Positions 17,018-23,740 of a stretch of DNA of 42,429 nt are shown here, one piece after another (the stretch's first letter is position 1; each line of letters opens with the position of its first letter). The DNA is taken from the NCBI GenBank assembly GCA_964475955.1, contig CAYYZY010000053.1, forward strand, positions 1 to 42,429, written 5' to 3'. The notes beneath the pieces are model-generated. The model had not been told where the DNA came from. It ran no database searches and saw only the letters and a list, made by a program, of their open reading frames with translations. Source of the stretch: DATKZH01 sp964475955 (lineage in GTDB: Bacteria; Planctomycetota; Planctomycetia; Pirellulales; Thermoguttaceae). The position numbers and the translations under genes are program-made.

Positions 17018-17854
17018 TTGAAACTCGCCTGGACCACCGACGTCCACCTCGACTGGATCGACCGAAGCCGGCGGCGGGACGAGCTCGTGCGGTCGATCCG
17101 CGACGACGCGCCCGACGCCCTCGTGCTCACCGGCGACGTGGCCGACGGCCCCCACACGGCCCGGTGCCTGCGGCGGTTCGAGGCGGAGCTTGCGTGCCCG
17201 ATCTTCTTCGTGCTGGGGAACCACGACTTCTACGGGCGCACGATCCGCCGAGGGCGACGGGAGGCGGCGGCCCTGGCCGCCGAGAGCGAGCATTTGGTCT
17301 ATTTGACCGAAGCCGGCGTGGTCGAGCTGACGCCTACCACCGCGATCATCGGCCACGACTCGTGGGGCGACGCCCGGCTGGGCGACTACGAGAACAGCAA
17401 GGTGTGGCTCCCCGACTTCGTGGCCGTGAAGGACCTGGCCGAGGCGTCGGGCGACCGCGACCTGCTCCGCCGCCGGCTGCACGCTTTGGGCGACGAAGCG
17501 GCCCGGCATTTCGAGTCGGTCCTGCCCGAGGCGCTCGACCGATACGCGCGCGTGCTGCTGGCCACCCACGTGCCGCCCTACCGGGAAGCGGCCTGGCACG
17601 ACGGCCGTCATTCCGACGACCACTGGCTCCCGTTCTTCGCCTGCAAGGCCGTCGGCGACGTGCTCACGCGCGTCATGCGGGGCCGGCCCGACCGTGAGCT
17701 GGTGGTCCTCTGCGGGCACACGCACGGGAGCGGCGAGTCGCAGATCCTCGAGAACGTCCGAGTGCTCACCGGCGGCTCCGGCTACGATCACCCCGGGCGG
17801 CATCACGTGCTGGAGATCGCGTCGGCGTGCATGAGCATCCCGCCCGCCGATTGA
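17018..17854 (+). CDS. Calcineurin-like metallophosphoesterase
   Basis: A two-metal phosphoesterase of 278 residues, apparently cytosolic. All family motifs are present: TDVHLDW (Asp8, His10), TGDVADG (Asp40), LGNHDFYG (Asn68, His69), ATHVPPYREA (around 187) and CGHTHGSG (around 231). The start is TTG 17018 with GGAG 8 bases upstream; translation continues KLAWTTDVHLD, where family similarity begins at once, so no later start is possible. It converges with rpsR after 21 bases. The substrate (nucleotide, phosphoprotein or phospholipid) cannot be told from sequence. Confidence 0.9.
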   Translation: MKLAWTTDVHLDWIDRSRRRDELVRSIRDDAPDALVLTGDVADGPHTARCLRRFEAELACPIFFVLGNHDFYGRTIRRGRREAAALAAESEHLVYLTEAGVVELTPTTAIIGHDSWGDARLGDYENSKVWLPDFVAVKDLAEASGDRDLLRRRLHALGDEAARHFESVLPEALDRYARVLLATHVPPYREAAWHDGRHSDDHWLPFFACKAVGDVLTRVMRGRPDRELVVLCGHTHGSGESQILENVRVLTGGSGYDHPGRHHVLEIASACMSIPPAD

Positions 17855-17875
17855 CGCGAGGCGGGGCGAGCCGGG

Positions 17876-18145
17876 CTATTCGCCCACGTAGGGCATGAGG
17901 GCCATGTAGCGGGCCCGTTTGATGGCGGCGGTGACGGCGTGCTGGCTGACGGCCGTGCAGCCGCTCTTGCGGCGCCCGATGACCTTGCCCTGCCGGTTGG
18001 TCAGCTTCTTGAGCAGGTCGAGATTCTTGTAGTCGACGTACATCGGCCGGGGCCGTGCGCCGTCGACGAAGAGCGGGTCCTTCTTCTTGCTCCGGGCCTT
18101 CGCCTTGGCCCGCTTTCGCTGTCGCGCGAGGTTCGGTGGGGGCAT
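17876..18145 (-). CDS. rpsR: Small ribosomal subunit protein bS18
   Basis: bS18 pairs with bS6 on the 30S platform. The 89-residue protein shows the family core: DPLFVDGARPRPMYVDYKNL, LLKKLTNRQGKVIGRRKSG, then VTAAIKRARYMALMPYVGE. The basic N-terminus (RQRKRAKAKARSKKK) is longer than usual. ATG 18145 has AGGT about 10 bases upstream. In many bacteria rpsR follows rpsF and ssb; here it stands alone, facing the metallophosphoesterase gene, about 17 kb from rpsF on the same strand. Family assignment is secure. Confidence 0.95.
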   Translation of the reverse strand: MPPPNLARQRKRAKAKARSKKKDPLFVDGARPRPMYVDYKNLDLLKKLTNRQGKVIGRRKSGCTAVSQHAVTAAIKRARYMALMPYVGE

Positions 18146-18408
18146 ATGCTGCTACCTGGTTCGTTCGGAAGCCGATTCGCCGCCGGGCCGCGACCGCATC
18201 ATGACGCCATGAGCGGCCCGGCTGCCGAGCCCCTATGATAGCAGACATTCGGCATGGAGCAAGAGGGCTGGGGAGCGCACGTGCGCCTGCTTCGCAGCCC
18301 GTTTCCCCTGCCGCAAAGCGTCGCCGCCCAACGGAATCCCTGCTATGGGGGGGTCGTGCCCCGCACGGCGCGTCGCAAACCCCTCTCCCGGGCTATTCAT
18401 GTGCGCTC

Positions 18409-18429
18409 GTAGTGACCCGATTCATCGGG
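18409..18429 (+). repeat. GTAGTG-type repeat end, second copy
   Basis: GTAGTGACCCGATTCATCGGG resembles the left end of the element at 11284 (GTAGTGCCCCGGTTCATCGG). It contains the small hairpin CCCGATTCATCGGG. It abuts the 5' edge of the ASPIC/UnbV remnant. The 260 bases between rpsR and this point show nothing else. Confidence 0.5.
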
Positions 18430-18436
18430 CCCGTCA

Positions 18437-18728
18437 GTGCGGAGGGGCTTCGGCCGATACAACGAGATGCCGGCCGAGCAGCGCCGGCAAATCAGCTTCG
18501 CCTCCGGCGCCGCAATGGACTACAGCAACGAAGTCCGCACCGACTTCTGCTACCGCTCGAAGCGTCTGCCTGGGCTGCACTTCGGCCTGGGGACGCTCGA
18601 CCGCGTCGACGTCCGCATCACGATGCCCCGCTCCAAGCCGCTGGCCATCGAGGGTCTGGCGGCTGGCCAAGGTACACACGCTGAACCTCAGCGACGCCGA
18701 CGAGGCCACCGAAAGCCGTTGCCGTTGA
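18437..18728 (+). pseudogene. Remnant of an ASPIC/UnbV (CRTAC-like) C-terminal domain, frameshifted
   Basis: In one frame the sequence reads QISFASGAAMDYSNEV, LHFGLGTLDRVDVRITMP and PLAIEGLAAGQ. This matches the ASPIC/UnbV pattern of exported VCBS-repeat proteins: a vHFGLG motif, then a charged strand, a Pro-containing strand and a closing Gln-Val-His-Thr-Leu. The last piece (KVHTLNLSDADEATE) is found in a different frame immediately after GLAAGQ, as if a single extra G had been inserted near 18673. No start, signal peptide or VCBS repeats remain upstream; the 5' edge is a repeat. I read it as the decayed end of a former gene. Confidence is moderate because the family motif is short. Confidence 0.55.
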
Positions 18729-18793
18729 AGCCGCCGACCCCGCGCCGGATCCCGATCCGGCCTACGCTGCCGGCGCAGGCAACCAGAAAGACT

Positions 18794-19804
18794 CTACCGC
18801 TCGCTCAGCTCCAGGTCGCACACGACCATCCGGTGATCCGAGTGGCGCGTCCGGACGGCCAACGCGCCGTGCGGCACGAAACGGCGGCTCGCCCAAACCT
18901 GGTCGATTCGCAGCACGGGCCAATCGTTGGCAATCGTATTACCCCAACCAACGCCCGCGCGCCGAAAGGCGTCGGCCAGGCGCGGGCGCAGGAGGCGGAA
19001 CACGGGGTCGTTCGGCGCGGCGTTGAAGTCGCCCCCGACGATCAAGGGGAGCGACGGCGGCAATGCCTCGATCTCGGCGACGATCGCCCGGAGTTCCCGC
19101 CGGCGTGCGCGGCGATTCTCGGCGTATTCCTTCCAACACGCGCGGGACCAGAGGTCCGCGCGAACCGGGGCGGGCAGCAATCGAAGGCTCACGACCGCAA
19201 CCTCGTCGCCCGAGGGAAGCTGCACGCGCGCGCCCACGCAGTCGCCGCGCCGGCCGGCACGCAGGTCGATCGGTCGGAGCCGGCCGCGGGCGAGGATCGA
19301 GGCGTCGGGCCCGCGCACCAGGCCGCCTTCCTCGCCGAAGAGCTGCGCCGCCAGCTCGCGGAGCCGTTCTTGGCCGGGCGATTCCTGGAGCAGCACGATA
19401 TCGGGCCGAAAACGGGCCACCTCCGCCACGGCTTTGGCGCTGGTCGCGCAGTTCAGCGTGACGACGCGCACTCGCCGGCCGTCGGGCACGTTGCCCCGCG
19501 TCCACAGGCCACGAGCCAGGCTCAGCGGGGCGTCGGCAAAACCGACGGCGAACAGGCACCAAAGCCCCAGCACGCCCACGGCAACGCGTCGCCGGCCGCG
19601 CCACAACTCGGGGAGCACCAACGGCGCCCCCGGGATGAGCCACGTCCAGGCCGGGAAGACGGTGACCGCCGCGCAGGCGTCGAAGCGGACCAGATAGCAG
19701 AGCCCGACCAGCGCGAGCAGGCCGAGCGAGACGAGCGTCGGCGCACGGCGGAGCCACGCGGTGCGACGGTGCCCATCCTGTGCGGTGCGCGGATCGCCGG
19801 TCAC
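18794..19804 (-). CDS. Membrane-anchored endonuclease/exonuclease/phosphatase (EEP) family protein
   Basis: The 336-residue protein has three N-terminal hydrophobic helices (about 21-40, 46-65 and 73-90) and then an EEP domain. That domain carries VVTLNC (Asn118), LLQES (Glu141), GGDFNAAPNDP (Asp259, Asn261), IDQVWAS (Asp301) and RHSDHRMV (Asp323, His324). These are the catalytic and metal-binding residues of the family. The catalytic domain probably faces the periplasm, as in EEP proteins of similar layout. The frame is open to 19969, but that extension translates repeat DNA, so GTG 19804 at the first non-repeat residues is preferred; its ribosome-binding site is weak. Function could be nuclease or lipid phosphodiesterase. 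Confidence 0.83.
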   Translation of the reverse strand: MTGDPRTAQDGHRRTAWLRRAPTLVSLGLLALVGLCYLVRFDACAAVTVFPAWTWLIPGAPLVLPELWRGRRRVAVGVLGLWCLFAVGFADAPLSLARGLWTRGNVPDGRRVRVVTLNCATSAKAVAEVARFRPDIVLLQESPGQERLRELAAQLFGEEGGLVRGPDASILARGRLRPIDLRAGRRGDCVGARVQLPSGDEVAVVSLRLLPAPVRADLWSRACWKEYAENRRARRRELRAIVAEIEALPPSLPLIVGGDFNAAPNDPVFRLLRPRLADAFRRAGVGWGNTIANDWPVLRIDQVWASRRFVPHGALAVRTRHSDHRMVVCDLELSER

Positions 19805-19844
19805 AGCTCGTATCCAAGGCGTCGTTTCCGCCGCGTCGCCAAGC

Positions 19845-19892
19845 TCGCTTTTCGCTCCGCGAAAAGACGCTAGTTCGCGGAGCGAACAGCGA
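19845..19892 (+). repeat. 48-base palindromic repeat, copy A
   Basis: Perfect arms TTCGCTCCGCGAA (19851-19863) and TTCGCGGAGCGAA (19874-19886) flank the loop AAGACGCTAG. Outer TCGCTT/CAGCGA extends the stem. The copy at 30485-30532 has the same length, orientation and 45 of 48 identical bases. It lies just upstream of the EEP-family gene start. Confidence 0.85.
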
Positions 19893-19910
19893 CATACCTT
19901 GCCTAGATCT

Positions 19911-19978
19911 GTAGGGTGCGTGCTTGCACGCACGCCGGAAAACGGCGGTCTCCGCGTGGGTGCAAGCACCCACCCTAC
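19911..19978. repeat. Inverted repeat of GTAGGGTGCGTGCTTGCAC type
   Basis: Arms of 23 bases (19911-19933 and 19956-19978) match as complements at 21 of 23 positions around a 22-base centre. The ends read GTAGGGTGCG and CACCCTAC. It follows the 48-base palindrome by 18 bases, so two unrelated repeats are stacked in the gap between two minus-strand genes. Confidence 0.75.
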
Positions 19979-20027
19979 GGGTTTCCCGACAAAGCGTAGG
20001 CCGGATCGCGATCCGGCCGATCTTGTT

Positions 20028-20393
20028 CTACGACAACCAATAAATCAGCGCGAGCAGGCCGATCGCCAAGAGCAGCAACGCGATTCCGCAGCCGACGCTC
20101 GGCGGGCTCGGCTCGCGCTGGAGGCCGAACGTCTTCTCCACCTGTGCCAGCTTCTCGGCGTCGTTGGGGTGCCCGCATCCACACGGCTCGACCTCGACGG
20201 GGCGGAGCTTGCCGCAGGCCGGGCACCGTCCGCAGGAGGAACAGAACGCCACCTTGCACTGGTCGCACTCCTTCGGCAACTCGTCGCCGGGGATTCGTTG
20301 GGCACCACAGCCGGGGCACCGCCCACAGGCCGGGCACGCCGCGCCGGCCGCCTCGTGGACGGCACCGCATCCTTCGCATTTGATCAGGGCCAT
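20028..20393 (-). CDS. Tail-anchored multi-zinc-ribbon protein, function unknown
   Basis: The 121-residue protein is a string of Cys pairs followed by a membrane tail. Pairs are C6/C9, C20/C23, C26/C29, C43/C46, C51/C54, C57/C60 and C71/C73, enough for three zinc sites. A charged linker (residues 75-98) leads to a single hydrophobic helix (103-120) at the very end, SVGCGIALLLLAIGLLALIY. The likely topology is a cytosolic zinc-ribbon head anchored by a C-terminal helix. ATG 20393 is chosen because MALIKCEGCG begins directly with the first CxxC. I do not recognise a named family. Scaffolding, or binding of nucleic acid or protein at the membrane, would fit. Confidence 0.75.
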   Translation of the reverse strand: MALIKCEGCGAVHEAAGAACPACGRCPGCGAQRIPGDELPKECDQCKVAFCSSCGRCPACGKLRPVEVEPCGCGHPNDAEKLAQVEKTFGLQREPSPPSVGCGIALLLLAIGLLALIYWLS

Positions 20394-20498
20394 GGCGTCC
20401 CGAACGCTCGGCAGGCGTGTCCAATGATTGTACCCCGAGCGGCTGCGCGCCCTCGGGTGGCTGCGTGCTGGGGGCTCGTCGCTCGTTCCTCGCGGCTC

Positions 20499-20582
20499 GA
20501 CCCCAGCCACCCCGGGGCGCGCAGCCGACTGCGGGCTCGCTGCGCTCGACCCCAGCCACCTTCGCGCTTGACCCCAGCCACC
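20499..20582 (+). repeat. Three copies of GACCCCAGCCACC
   Basis: Exact copies lie at 20499-20511, 20548-20560 and 20570-20582. The last two belong to a 22-base tandem (GACCCCAGCCACCTTCGC, then RCTT). A complementary GGTGGCTGCG precedes them near 20456. This 420-base gap between divergent genes has no coding sequence. Confidence 0.7.
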
Positions 20583-20815
20583 TTCGCACTTCCCCCGCGC
20601 GAGGGCAGCCGCCTGCGAAGTAGTCTATCAGAAGGCGCGCACGGGCACCATCGCGTCGGGCCGCAGCTTCGGCTTGGGCCGATGCGCCGCCCCGGTCAAA
20701 CGCGTCCCCTGGCACGGCGACTCGCGGCCGATATAATGGCCCGCGCCGGGGCGGACCCGGCGGTGTCGGCGTGGATGGACCGTGCGAAGTGCAGCCTGAC
20801 CGGGAGGAGAGCGGC

Positions 20816-22069
20816 ATGATGAAGCCATTGCGTTACGGGATTGTGGGCGGGGGATTCGTAGCGGCCTTTCAGTGCCGCGCGCTGGCCGAGGTCCGGGGGG
20901 TCGAGGTCGCCGGGTTCGTCTCCAAAGACCCGGTCGACCACCTGCTCGCCTACGTCGAGGAGCAGGGCCTGGGCGACGCCCGGGCGTTTGCCAGCATCAA
21001 GGAGATGGTGCCCGAAGTCGACGCCGTCGCGATCTTCGCGCCCAACTTCGCCCGGGTGGAGATCGTCGAAGAGATCGCCGACGCCGTCAACTCGGGCGCC
21101 GAGCTGAAGGGCCTGATCTGCGAAAAGCCGCTGGCGCGCAACATGGCCGAAGGGCGGAAGGTCCTCGACCTGGTTTCCGGGCTGAACGTGCCCACGGCCT
21201 ACTTCGAGAATCAGATCCACATGAAGCCGGTCAAGGCCGAGCGCATGCAGCTTGCCCCGGTGATCGAGGCGATGGGCCCGCCGCTTCTGGTCCGCTCCGG
21301 CGAAGAGCACGCCGGCCCGCACAGCGCGTGGTTCTGGGACCCGACGCGCCAGGGCGGCGGGGTGCTGAGCGATATGGGCTGCCACTGCCTGGCCGTGGGG
21401 TGGTACGCCCTCACCCCGCCCGGCAAACCGCCGCGGTTCCTCGAGCCGCAGTCGGTGATGTGCGACTGCTCGCTGCTCAAGTGGGGCCAGCCGCGCTGGC
21501 GCAAGGAGCTGATGGACCGGCACGGCGTCGATTACGGCAAGATCCCCGCCGAGGACTTCGCCACGGGCATGGTCACCTACCGCAACCCGGAGACCGACCG
21601 GCGCGTGAAGGGGCAGTTCACCGTCTCGTGGATGTACGACAAGCAGGGGCTGCGCCTGGCGTTGGACGGCATCGGCCCGGGCTACGCCTTCGAGCTGAAC
21701 ACGCTCCGCTCCCCGCTGGAGGTCTTCATCGGCGACGCGGCCGCGGAGGGCGCGGCCGACACCGAGGCCGCCCTCGAGAAGCTCCAGGCCAGCCGCGGCC
21801 TGTTGACCGTGCAGCCGAACGAGGCCGACCTTTACGGCTACACCGACGAGAACGTCGACGCCGTCGCTGCCTTCAACCAAGGCCGCTCCGGGCTGCTCGA
21901 CCTCGAATACGGCCTCGAAATCGTGCGCCTGACCATGGCCGCCTACCTCTCGGCCGAGCGCGGGGCCACCGTCGACCTGACCGACCCGGCCACGCAGGAG
22001 GAGTTGGAGACGTACGTGCCCCTGATCCAGCAGGGCCGCGGTGGAGAGACGCTGGGGGTGAGGGGGTGA
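20816..22069 (+). CDS. Gfo/Idh/MocA family oxidoreductase, cytosolic
   Basis: The 417-residue protein lacks a signal peptide and begins MMKPLRYGIVGGGFVAAFQC, with the Rossmann GIVGGGF motif. It continues AGFVSKDP, AVAIFAPNF, CEKPLARNMAEGRKVL and YFENQIHMKPVKAER. The C-terminal part has GGGVLSDMGCHCLAVGW, where the His is in the substrate region. GGGAGGA lies 8 bases before ATG 20816. The substrate is probably a sugar or cyclitol but cannot be specified. The 3' end is unusual: the last residues (LGVRG) and the stop lie inside a 16-base tandem repeat that continues downstream. The gene converges with the alcohol dehydrogenase. Confidence 0.9.
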   Translation: MMKPLRYGIVGGGFVAAFQCRALAEVRGVEVAGFVSKDPVDHLLAYVEEQGLGDARAFASIKEMVPEVDAVAIFAPNFARVEIVEEIADAVNSGAELKGLICEKPLARNMAEGRKVLDLVSGLNVPTAYFENQIHMKPVKAERMQLAPVIEAMGPPLLVRSGEEHAGPHSAWFWDPTRQGGGVLSDMGCHCLAVGWYALTPPGKPPRFLEPQSVMCDCSLLKWGQPRWRKELMDRHGVDYGKIPAEDFATGMVTYRNPETDRRVKGQFTVSWMYDKQGLRLALDGIGPGYAFELNTLRSPLEVFIGDAAAEGAADTEAALEKLQASRGLLTVQPNEADLYGYTDENVDAVAAFNQGRSGLLDLEYGLEIVRLTMAAYLSAERGATVDLTDPATQEELETYVPLIQQGRGGETLGVRG

Positions 22070-22103
22070 CGACGTGAGGGGGTGACGAGGTGAGGGGGTG
22101 ATT
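22058..22103 (+). repeat. 16-base tandem repeat spanning a stop codon
   Basis: The units are GTGAGGGGGTGACGAC (22058-22073), GTGAGGGGGTGACGAG (22074-22089) and GTGAGGGGGTGATT (22090-22103). The TGA at 22067-22069 in the first unit is the stop of the oxidoreductase. Each unit brings its own in-frame or shifted TGA. The repeat fills most of the 46-base convergent gap. Confidence 0.85.
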
Positions 22104-22115
22104 GGGGAACTGGTG

Positions 22116-23117
22116 TTACTGCATTATTAGGACGCCCGTGCCGTTGATTCGGTCGTTCTTGAGGTCTTGGAGCGCCCCGTTGGCGTCGGCCAGCGCATAG
22201 CAGGTGGTGTGGGGGCGGATGGGAATCTCGGCCGCTTCGGCCAACAGGCCGCGGCCGTCCTCGCGCGTGTTGCAGGTGACCGAGTGGAGGTCGCGCTCGT
22301 AGAAAACGTAGCGGTCGTAGTCCATCTGCGGGATCGGGCTCATGTGGATGCCGGCCAGGGCCAGCGTGCCGCCCTTTTCCAGTGCCTCCAACGCGGGCGG
22401 GACCAACTCGCCGGCCGGCGCGAAGATGATCGCGCTATGGACCTTCGCGGGCATGTCGGCCGCGCTCTCTCCCGCCCAAACGGCCCCCATCTGGCGGGCG
22501 AGCTGGCGGTGTCTCTCGCCGCGCGTGACCACGTAGACCTCGCAACCGCGGTGCCGGGCGATCTGGATGACCACGTGGGCCGACGAGCCGAATCCGTACA
22601 GGGCCAGGCGCCCGCCGTCGGGCACCTGCGCCCGCTTCAATGACCGGTAGCCGATGATGCCCGCGCAGAGCAGCGGCGTGGCCTCCACGTCGCTGAACGC
22701 CTCGGGCATCGGATAGGCGAAGTCTTCCGCCACCAGCGCGTACTCGGCATACCCGCCGTCGAGGTGGTACCCGGTAAACTGGGCCGATTCGCAGAGGTTC
22801 TCCCGGCCGGTCGAGCAGAAGCCGCAGGTGCCGCAGGTGCGTCCGAGCCATGCGACCCCCACCCGTTGGCCCTGGCTAATCCACCCGCACGCGGGGCCGA
22901 GGGCGTCGACGGTGCCCACGATCTGGTGGCCCGGGATGATCGGCAGCGTGTGCTTGGGCAGGTCGCCCTCGATCACGTGGAGGTCGGTCCGGCAGACGGC
23001 GCAGGCGCGCACGCGAATGCGAACCTGCCCCGCGCCCGGGTCGGGCCGCGGCATGTCGGCAAGTCGCAGGGGGGCACTGTCGACCGGCGCGATCGCGTCC
23101 AGAACCATCGCTTTCAT
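22116..23117 (-). CDS. Zinc-dependent alcohol dehydrogenase (MDR family)
   Basis: The enzyme interconverts an alcohol and an aldehyde with NAD(P). The 333-residue protein has the catalytic zinc ligands Cys42 (CAVCRTD), His64 (IPGHQIVG) and Cys151 (LLCAGI). Structural zinc is bound by Cys95, 98, 101 and 109 (TCGTCGFCSTGRENLC). The nucleotide-binding motif YGFGSSAHVV lies around residue 174. Length and motifs fit the AdhP/AdhA-like group. ATG 23117 gives MKAMVLDAIAPVD, the family start. No partner gene is adjacent, and PFOR lies upstream in the opposite direction, so a fermentative link is possible but unproven. Confidence 0.92.
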   Translation of the reverse strand: MKAMVLDAIAPVDSAPLRLADMPRPDPGAGQVRIRVRACAVCRTDLHVIEGDLPKHTLPIIPGHQIVGTVDALGPACGWISQGQRVGVAWLGRTCGTCGFCSTGRENLCESAQFTGYHLDGGYAEYALVAEDFAYPMPEAFSDVEATPLLCAGIIGYRSLKRAQVPDGGRLALYGFGSSAHVVIQIARHRGCEVYVVTRGERHRQLARQMGAVWAGESAADMPAKVHSAIIFAPAGELVPPALEALEKGGTLALAGIHMSPIPQMDYDRYVFYERDLHSVTCNTREDGRGLLAEAAEIPIRPHTTCYALADANGALQDLKNDRINGTGVLIMQ

Positions 23118-23740
23118 AGCGCTATTCTCCGAAGAACGAGCCGGCCACGAGCATGACGCGCACGGCGTTCTTTCGCAAGGTTCTTTCGCAAGGGAGACAG
23201 TATCTATCTCTTACGCACCCCGAGGCGACGGTACGGGCCCCTTGCGGGTGGAGCGCGGACTCGTTAAGTTGAGGGTCTTGGAGGCCCCGCGGATCACAAG
23301 CCGGCAGCCGGCATGGATTTAGGGATCGGGCATCGGCGGCGCCCGCGGCTGTCGGTCCCCCACACACACGTTCCGGAAGGGACGGAGTCCCGTTGACCCC
23401 CCTTCGTTACAGGGGGCACACCCGTCTCCAGGGGCACCTCGACGAACGGAGGGGCAGCCCGTAACCTTTCCACCGAGGCGTCCTGGCATCTTTTTGGGGA
23501 CAGGCCCGAGCCGCATCTCCGGGCAGCCCGAGGTAGTTTGGTCGGGTGTGGCGGGCGTGTGCAGGGCAAGGCGTAGCCGCGGGGATTGATGCTAGCTGGC
23601 GAGGTGGCACCTCAAAGGGGCCGCCGGCGCGTTTTTAAAACCCGATACTCCCTTGCGTCTTCCGGGGCACGAAGCGCCCTGGGCAGCTTGACGATACTCG
23701 ATTGTTCAAAGTGTGAACCGTTTTGCATAGGAGACGACCG
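23118..23740. other. Divergent intergenic region, no gene seen
   Basis: About 620 bases between the alcohol dehydrogenase and PFOR genes. Promoters for both must lie here, but I could not pick a clear pair. Short open frames have no protein-like composition. The AT-richer patch GTTTTTAAAACCCGATACT near 23631-23649 is the most promoter-like stretch. AGGAG at 23729-23733, 7 bases before GTG 23741, fixes the PFOR start. Confidence 0.5.

Noticed and set aside
18794..19969. Full-length 391-residue version of the EEP protein
   Set aside because: The first 55 residues translate the palindromes at 19845-19978, and no ribosome-binding site supports the far start.
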